Source: Folioceros fuciformis
Taxonomy: Eukaryota; Anthocerotophyta; Anthocerotopsida; Anthocerotales
DNA length: 38,786 bases
Direction: 5' to 3'
Assembly (NCBI GenBank): GCA_049999805.1
Contig: JBNGIO010006356.1
Coordinates: 577,273-616,058, forward strand
A program made the translations under genes and the position numbers. Of this stretch, positions 31,724-38,786 are shown in pieces. Within the stretch, counting starts at the first letter, position 1. Each line of letters starts with the position of its first letter. Under the pieces are notes generated by a model. That model was given only the letters and a program-made list of their open reading frames with translations, made no database searches and was not told where the DNA came from.

Positions 31724-32728
31724 TCTTCAAGAGTCCCCAGGGCGGCCCTGCCGTGCCAAGTCACCTTCCTTATTTTTTTCTTCCCTCTCTTCCGCGTCCA
31801 ATAAACGAAGATTTTGTGGCCCAACCGGGGCAGGCGAAACGCGGGGTAGGAACTGGCGTATCCACAGCCGCCCGCTGTCTTTGGTCCCAGCCTCACCTCC
31901 TCGCACAAAAAATCCAAATACAAATCCAAAACAAAGTTACATATACCACCACGGATCAAGCAACTTGGTGGTGGCAGTGTTATGTAGCTTCAGTGCAGCC
32001 CTTCCCCCGTTCTCCCCTCCCTTGGTTCGCTTCTAATCCACCCACTCTCACGATTGGAATTCCGCAGCCACACAACCCAAACGCAAAATTTCACCCCTCC
32101 CCAAAGTACATGTACAGATTGGAGAAGCCAAGGTGGTACCCAGAATGCATTATTCCCCTGCTGTAAGTGTGAATGTGACTGACTTACTGACTTTGAGTGT
32201 GCCTTCCATGCCCGGGGCTCCCAAGCAAGTAAGAAAGGATGGAATATTCAGGTGGAAGAAAGGGAACCATCCCCGATACCAGCACCCAGGCACAGGCTCA
32301 GGCACAAGCACCGGCACAAGCACACGAAGAAAGGAGCATAAGCGGTTGCACGCGGCAGAGGTGCAGGTACGATACTTTGAAGGACGCGTTATGCGGACAC
32401 CAAAAGCCGCAAAGAAAAAAACAATAATCAAAACCCGGAGGGCCCGGGGGCAGCTGGCTGGGGTAGCGTTGCGGACAAGGGGTTGCACCTGGGAGACACC
32501 TGTTGGCATATTCCTGAAGAAGATGTGAAAGATGCCCCCCGAGCCGCAGACGGAGCAGAGCCAACAGCCGGTTCCCGACCGCATTCAAGGGCAAGGGTGA
32601 GGAAGAAAGCACGGAAGACGGTTCCACTCCACCCGGACTGTATGTATGTACACATACCAACGCCAAAGGCCCCAATACAACACATGTGGATTGACAAGAC
32701 AGGACAGCTTGGTCTGGCCTGGCCCATC

Positions 32729-32762
32729 TCCAGCTCCAGCTCCAGCTCCAGCTCCAGCTCCG
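32729..32762. repeat. hexanucleotide microsatellite (CAGCTC)n
   Basis: Nearly six consecutive CAGCTC units. Either strand gives Ser/Ser or Glu/Leu runs in open frames, which explains the artificial frames here. Confidence 0.85.
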
Positions 32763-33208
32763 GCGCCAGCCTTAGCCCTGGCCCTCGACCGACCTGTGGG
32801 AATCTGAAAGAACAAAATCGGGGCCCGGCTAGCCCTGTCGCCTGCCTTGCACATGCTATACATAGATAAGAGAGGAACGCCCTTCCCACTTGTCGCCCAC
32901 CTTTTCCTGTCCATGTGGCTCCCGGGCAACCGGAAGTGGCAACCGCCTACGGGCTTCACCCTGGGAAGGCTCTGTCTCACCCGGTTCCATGCAAGCCCGG
33001 TATCGGCATATTCCGGCAGGATTATGCCGGATACTTGCCGCGATCCAAAATATCAGATCGACGCCAATCAGCCAGCAGTTGACCCCCCAAAACCAGGCAC
33101 CTCTTCCGGTACCGGTACAGGTGCCCTCTCCAGCGGCTCCACCTACACAGTCAACGCTGCGTCACTTGTTACCGGTGAAAGCAACACCCGCATGCCATCA
33201 CAGCTACA

Positions 33209-33262
33209 TACCTCTACATACATATACATACATACATGCATGCTGAATCCACGTACATACAT
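33209..33262. repeat. CATA-type tetranucleotide microsatellite
   Basis: Runs of CATA, CATG and TACA units separated by a short unrelated segment. Confidence 0.7.
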
Positions 33263-34520
33263 GCTTACTCCACCTTCACAGGCACCCACAGTTGTAACCG
33301 CGCTCTACTGTGTACGACTCTGGGATTGAAAGCCAAGTTTAGTCCACCTCGTTAACCGGACTAGCCGCCGACACTCCTCCCACGTGCAGCTATTTCAAGC
33401 CGTCAGTGAATCCGTCAGCTTCTCTCCAATCGCTCGCTCCCTCTGGAGGGAAGTTGCAGGGCAAGCATGGACTCTCTGGGTGGGATACCACAGGGCAGAA
33501 CAGGTAGCAGACTCCAACCCCGATTCACATTGAGCTGAACCTCTATCGGATCGGACCGGAGTATCCAGCTCTTCCAGCTTCCTAGGCACGAAGCTCACAT
33601 CTTAGTGGCCCTGGATCTCATCAGGTGGTAGACAACTCTGACCTCAAGCCAATCCTGGACAGTTCCATTACAGGAAAAACGTCTCTCAAGGTAGGCCACG
33701 CCAGGTTCGGCCAGCCCAGATCATGCCAACTGCAAACAGACTACAAGGAGGCGGCAGCTCTTCCACTCACCAATACTTTACGTCATCATGGTGATGGTGG
33801 GTGCCTCCTCACCACCTTGTCTCTGCACACACAAGAATTTTGTTAATACCAGCATTGCGAAATCGGAACCTCCTGACACGGCAACTCGTACGTGGTCTGT
33901 GTCCCGTATCATCCCCGCGACCACACTTCATGCGTGAGTTCCTCATTAGGTGACACCGCGAGTACAAAGCACGCTCGGCCTGTACTGGGGGTTGTACATC
34001 CCCACCAGCTCGGCCCAGGCGCATGGCTTCCCCCTTGGAAAAGAAGAGGCCCACGACAACAGAGGAGCCGACTGCCCCATTGACCTCCGCCTCACTGTAG
34101 AAAAGGGCATGCTGAGGAGGCGGTCAATGCCAGGAAACCTCAACACGACCACATTATCACCGGCCTCATTCAATCACTCATCAATCACAGATCCAGACAT
34201 GTGAAGCCACCCATTACGTTGCCAATGTCTCATCAACAAGTTTGGCAGATGCAAATACATACATATCCTAATATCCGTGGGACAGAATAGAAAACGTATT
34301 TCGGTGTCACCACATCGAAAGTATGCCACACTCAACAAGTCCAGCTCGCAAGTTGCAAGCGTGTCCCTCGCACCATGCCTCAAATACTGCCTCTCCACCG
34401 CCCCCCTCTTTCACATCCCTCGCCATGAACAGTGGCACACTCGACTGCACAAGCTTCATGGCCACCAGGTCTGTATCGGATCATGGATCCGGTTCAGCTA
34501 CAAATTTGGATAGGCTTTTC

Positions 34521-35344
34521 TCAGCCGGCTGTTCTCAGTGGAGGTGAAACCAGGATGACTCCATCTCCTCGCACAAACAGATAAGGAACGTGTCTTTTCG
34601 AGGTCTGCCAAAATGCCACACACACACACACGCTCGTCTGTTACACGAAGGTACCTACCTTGCGGTATGCAGGGGAGGGAGCAACCAGAAGTGCACACTC
34701 AGATGCACGTCCTTACCTTCACAATCTCCTCATACGTCTCGTCGTCGATCTCCACAGAAGTCACGATCTCCTCGACATCCCCAAGAATCATGTTCAAGTG
34801 TTGGTCGTATGCCTGCACCACCAAGAGCCCCGCGCTAACGCATCAATTCTAACAGTCACAAAGCCCTAAATCGTTCTCGCTGTGACAGACGACATCAACG
34901 CAGCACGCAAGTCAGTCCCACGACTGGACCTGAGCGGGCAGAACAAAATCCCGGATACCGTACGTGGATTTTATGCCTGCGTCATCCCCAACCCATGCAT
35001 ACCTGTAGCTCCTGGAATCTTTGAAAAGCCCCGAGTGAGGGGATTGCAACACAAACCAAACCAGGCTTCAAGTGAGATGAAGATGCCAGCAACCACATCC
35101 ACAAACCTACCTCGCTACCTGCTCCTATACCTATCATGGTGGGAACGAGCAACCCCGACTCTCCTGCACCCAAGGTCACACACACGCCGAGGGCTAACCC
35201 GCAATCCATCCACACACAAACACGTACATGGAGCTTGCCGCGGAGCTCGCGATCTGACCGCAGCTTCACGTAAATCCGCTCGTCCAGGCTGAGCCTGATG
35301 AGGTCCAGAGGCTCCTTCACAGCGCTGTCCTCCTCAGTCGCCAT
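34521..35344 (-). CDS. LSm3, U6 snRNA-associated Sm-like protein
   Basis: Three exons, 35344-35228, 34812-34717 and 34604-34521, encode 98 residues, the usual LSm3 length. LSm3 is a subunit of the LSm2-8 ring that binds the U6 snRNA 3' end in splicing, and of LSm1-7 in cytoplasmic mRNA decay. The Sm1 motif is seen in [20 protein letters not shown] and [20 protein letters not shown]. The Sm2 motif is [18 protein letters not shown]. All splice junctions are phase 0 with GT-AG sites. The start is the ATG of [15 protein letters not shown]; the in-frame ATG further upstream (35413) would add an unconserved extension. Divergent from the farnesyltransferase gene, 188 bp away. Confidence 0.96.
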
Positions 35345-35532
35345 TTGCTCATTCCCGTATTTCCCGTTTCGGCTCGCTCTACGCTCTTCAAGCGTGTTGG
35401 AGCCAACGAACACCTAATAAACCTGGCTTCGTTGTAGCCGGCCGTTGACGCCCCGGGTAGCGAAAGCAGGCCAGATTCACAGCTCTACCTACATTCCTTC
35501 CCTCTTGTTCCGGCTCGCACTATCTGTGAACC
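35345..35532. promoter_or_regulatory. compact bidirectional promoter, LSM3 / farnesyltransferase beta
   Basis: Only 188 bp separate the two start codons, so both core promoters and both 5' leaders must fit here or overlap. No TATA box is evident, as is common for housekeeping genes. Confidence 0.55.
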
Positions 35533-38500
35533 ATGGCGGCGTCTTCTGCGTCGTCGGGCTCCTCGTCAAGAACCAAAACTCCCACCCAGCTCGAGCAAGA
35601 GTTCCTGGAGAAGCGTGTGCGGCAATTGCTCTATGCCCATGCTTCTATAGCGGTTCAGCAAGACTCTGTGCTGTAAGTTCCTGGTGCCTCAATTCCCCGT
35701 CACCGACCACTGAGCACATTTGGACAATCGCTGTGGACAGACTGGTGGGCAAGAAAGTTAGAAGGATGTATGCATTCTGCTTCTTCTTTTTTTTGTGGGG
35801 GGGGCAGAGAGGAGGAGGAGGGAAGGGATTTTGCGACTGTGCACGTGACAAGGTCGGGTGGTTGCATGTGTGCAGATTGGAAATATGGAAAGAGGAGCAT
35901 GTGACATACCTGGAGCGAGGATTGGACAGCTTGCCTGCGCCGTTTCACGTTCTGGATGCCAGGTGACGGAGTTTTTGGGAAAAGACCCTGCATTGCGCAC
36001 GTTCCGCCCTTGGTTTCAAGCTGTTGAAACGCTGTAATTTGAATCTGTAGCCGACCATGGCTTTGTTACTGGATTCTGCACTCGCTGGCACTCATCGGCG
36101 AACCACTAGATTTGCAGCTTTCTGAGCGTACAATCGACTTTTTGCAACGTTGTCAGGTGTCTTTCCTTTCCAGCTTCGTCTCCCCTTCATCTGCTGTTAG
36201 TTCTGAACCGGGGGAGTTTTCCTCGATTCTGGGTTGACATTAGCACAAGGAGCTCTGTGACCGTAAATCTTGTGTTTCTATAGGGTTGTGGTAATGTTTC
36301 TCCAGATTTCGTGATTTTCTTTGGCCGGGGTTGACTATCTTGGTGACATTTTTGTCTTACAGCACCCTACAGGTGGCTATGGTGGAGGACCTGGCCAGGT
36401 ATCTTGCCGCCACTGCTGGAAATCTGAGTGAGAAGGTGTGAGTTCATTCAGGCCAAAAGCCTTATTTGCCAGAGAAACTTAATTTGGTTACGCTTTGCAT
36501 CCTTGTAGATGCCCCATCTGGCGACAACATATGCTGCTGTTCTAGCTCTAATCACTTTAGGAGGAGAAACAGCACTAGCATCGATACAGAGGTAATATTT
36601 GCACCTAGGATATCTCCTCTTTCGCGAAGTTAACTTCCATTACCATCATCATTAAGTTTGGAGCTGTTTGGCTGCCCATTGCTCTGGGGTGGAAGGCTGA
36701 ACTACCCTGTTTCATACATTTTATTAGTCCAAACGGTTTGCTATCAGGAAAAAATAAATCATGACAGATGTACAGGGAAAAGTTGCTTCCATTTCTGCTT
36801 CGAATGAAGGATCCGTCTGGAGGGTTTTCGTAAGCATTACAAGTTGCTTTCCTCTCAACTGTTAAATATCCTGAGCCAAAGTTGTTTGCTGCACCTTGTT
36901 TTAACATACGTCTCATCTGGGTAACTGGTGCATCTTACGTCGATGTGTAGGATGCATGAGCAAGGGGAGATCGATGTTCGCGGCTGCTACACTGCCCTGG
37001 CGGTGTGTGTTCGGCCCGTTGTTTGTTGACAATTCGTTTGGACAGATTCAAGTTGCAATGTTAGCATGTCGTGGCCTTACCTTGTCACTGTGTTGGCACG
37101 TCTATCAATGTGGTCTGTGGCGGCCAAATTAGGTGGCCCATCTGCTGGATCTCATGGTTCCTGAGCTTCTGAACAATGTTGGAGAGTACATTGCCAGGTA
37201 CGCTGTGCCAATGGGCTTACTTCAAAGTCCGTTGGCTTTTTTTAACTCTTTTGCGTATTTTAGCCTGTCTACTGGAGGCTGGCCATTTCCAAGGGGCGTT
37301 GCTTATGCCTCAGGAGGAAGTCGTACAAGGGTAGTATATGTTTGTCAACAGGCATGGGTTGAGAGGTAGTATATGTTTGTCAACAGTCATGGGTTGAGAG
37401 GTAGTATATGTTTGTTAACAGGCATGGGTTGAGAGGTAGTGGATGTTTGTCAACAGGCATGGGTTGAGAGGTAGTATGTGTTTGTCATGAGGCATCGGTT
37501 GAGAGGCATTCTACTGATCGCGCTCATGCTGTGCAGCTGCCAAACTTATGAAGGTGGCATAGGGGGTGAGCCTGGTGCGGAAGCCCATGGAGGGTATGCC
37601 TTTTCCCAATGGGCTTCTCTTCGGTACTTTCATGCGTATTAGCTCAATGGTTGAGAGAAAGCTTGACTGCTAACGACTTGGGATGACAGGTATACGTTTT
37701 GTGGACTAGCTGCTGTTATCTTAGCAAATCGAGTGGAAGTACTTGACCTCCCAAGTCTGCTCGTAAGATTCGTTTGTTGTTTCCTTCTCAAGAGGATTTC
37801 ACACCAGCTTCTCTTGTCTGGGAAGGGATTTGTTCTTGAGCTTGCAAGTATCATGTTATGTCCTTCCTTTGGGGTGGACAGCATTGGGTGGTTTTCCGCC
37901 AAGCAAAGGTGGAAGGAGGCTTTCAAGGCCGCACAAACAAACTTGTCGATGGCTGCTACTCATTCTGGCAGGTTAGCTGGAGTGTTTTGAACTCGTGTCT
38001 GTGGACATTTGTTCGTCATGTGCAATCTGAATTCCCATGTGTTTCAGGGAGGCAGTTTTGCTCTTTTCCAGCAGTTGATGCCGCAACTCATCGATCAGCA
38101 ATGTAGCCTATACAAGGGGCCCGTAGAGAGCGTGGAAAGTGCGGGTGAAGCTGACAAGCCAGCTGAGGAACAGCCTTCCACAGGCGCCGAGATGCACGTC
38201 CGTGACGAACGACAGAGGCGTGCATTCTGGGCCGCTTGTCAAGACTTAACTGACGTTGTGACGAATCAGGCGGAAGTCACTGCCGAAGGGCTGTTTCCCG
38301 TACTGGACACAACCATTGAACGACCAGCTTCATTTGCTCGGTGTGAGGAGGTGGATTTCAGTCACGATCAGGAGATTGAGCAGAGCTCCAGGGATGAGAG
38401 GACGGGTGAAGCCTCTTCCTCTTCACCATGCCTGAGCGAAGAATTGCGGTATGGTCCTTTGTTCAACACTCGTGCTCTCCAGGGATACATCCTTCTCTGC

Positions 38501-38786
38501 AGTCAGGTTCGGATTCCCCCCACTTGGATTACATTTTCTCCCTCTTGTACCCAAAAGACAGCAACCTTCTAACGCGAGATTTGCCCAGGTTCTGGAGGGT
38601 GGATTGAGGGATAAGCCAGGGAAATCACGCGATTTCTACCACACCTGCTATTGCTTGAGTGGTCTCTCTGTGGCCCAATATGCCGGTTCACGCAAGCTCA
38701 GCGCTCTGCCTCCACCTCGTTCAGTGCTGGGCCCTTACAAAAATTTACTGGACTCCATTCATCCAGTGTGCAACGTCAAACTCGAC
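35533..38786 (+). CDS. protein farnesyltransferase subunit beta (ERA1-like), 3' end beyond the window
   Basis: Thirteen exons are visible: 35533-35672, 35876-35962, 36051-36156, 36363-36398, 36509-36591, 36776-36829, 36951-37002, 37133-37197, 37537-37593, 37690-37762, 37882-37971, 38048-38506 and 38589 to the window edge. They give 500 residues so far. The enzyme joins farnesyl diphosphate to the CaaX cysteine of target proteins; in plants it is ERA1, acting in ABA signalling and meristem control. Family repeats are clear: RPWLCYWILHSLALIGE, GGYGGGPGQMPHLATTYAA, YEGGIGGEPGAEAHGGYTFC, GFQGRTNKLVDGCYSFWQ and RDFYHTCYCLSGLS. Zinc ligands correspond to D274, C276 and H452. Exon 12 carries an acidic insertion of about 105 residues between the last two repeats. 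Exon 4 is only 36 nt. Confidence 0.96.
37331..37505. repeat. 35-bp minisatellite in an intron, five copies
   Basis: Five consecutive 35-bp copies begin at 37331, 37366, 37401, 37436 and 37471, built on GTAGTATATGTTTGTCAACA and GGCATGGGTTGAGAG. They lie inside the intron between farnesyltransferase exons 8 and 9. Copies differ by one to a few bases and the last is the most diverged. Confidence 0.9.

Larger units (their letters stand above)
31531..34520. other. simple-repeat-rich spacer between PHT1 and LSM3, no supported gene
   Basis: About 3 kb with many overlapping open frames on both strands (up to 171 codons) and none with a recognisable domain. It holds (CAGCTC)n at 32729-32762, CAGGCA/CAAGCA units at 32286-32325 and a CATA-type repeat at 33209-33262. 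The left end should contain the PHT1 promoter and the right end the LSM3 3' UTR. Confidence 0.45.

Noticed and set aside
32133-32889. overlapping open frames of 60-150 codons
   Set aside because: Created by CAGGCA and CAGCTC microsatellites; no frame has protein-like composition.

Overview
The window is nuclear DNA from a plant, probably a seedless land plant. Its genes have GT-AG introns, mostly 70-180 nt. It carries an intron-free PLS-type PPR protein with E/E+ ends, a PHT1 phosphate transporter, a chloroplast CcdA homologue, a root-cap-domain protein and a diterpene synthase. Gene density (about ten genes in 38.8 kb), roughly 50% GC around genes and short introns suggest a compact genome such as a hornwort, liverwort or lycophyte. 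I cannot name the species.

Layout: 1-2760 holds a RING-H2 E3 ligase gene (-) flanked by short repeats. 2760-5750 is an AT-richer island with a tandem satellite and no gene. 5947-8742 is a 13-exon EXS-domain (PHO1/XPR1-related) gene (-). It is divergent from a 14-exon JmjC oxygenase gene (+, 9928-12969). A kaurene-synthase-like terpene synthase (+, ending 15516) follows and is interrupted by a 10-N assembly gap. It converges on a DUF218 gene (-, 16332-17955). Next come the PPR gene (-, 18997-22083) and, divergently, a secreted root-cap-domain gene (+, 22758-23889). The chloroplast CcdA gene (-, 24961-27001) and the PHT1 gene (-, 29282-30946) follow. After about 3.5 kb of simple-repeat-rich spacer, LSM3 (-, 34521-35344) and the farnesyltransferase beta subunit (+, 35533 to the window end) share a 188-bp intergenic promoter.

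The genes are individually regulated eukaryotic units, not a pathway cluster. Two thematic links exist: EXS and PHT1 both belong to phosphate-transport families, and PPR and CcdA both serve organelle gene expression or cytochrome assembly. Exon models were built by hand from reading-frame phase, GT-AG sites and remembered family conservation. I did not find an undescribed multi-gene system. The most interesting leads are a 317-codon open frame overlapping the EXS start, a 149-nt tract with no A on the PHT1 sense strand, an in-frame intron beside the iron-binding histidine of the JmjC protein, and the terpene synthase whose middle is missing at the gap.
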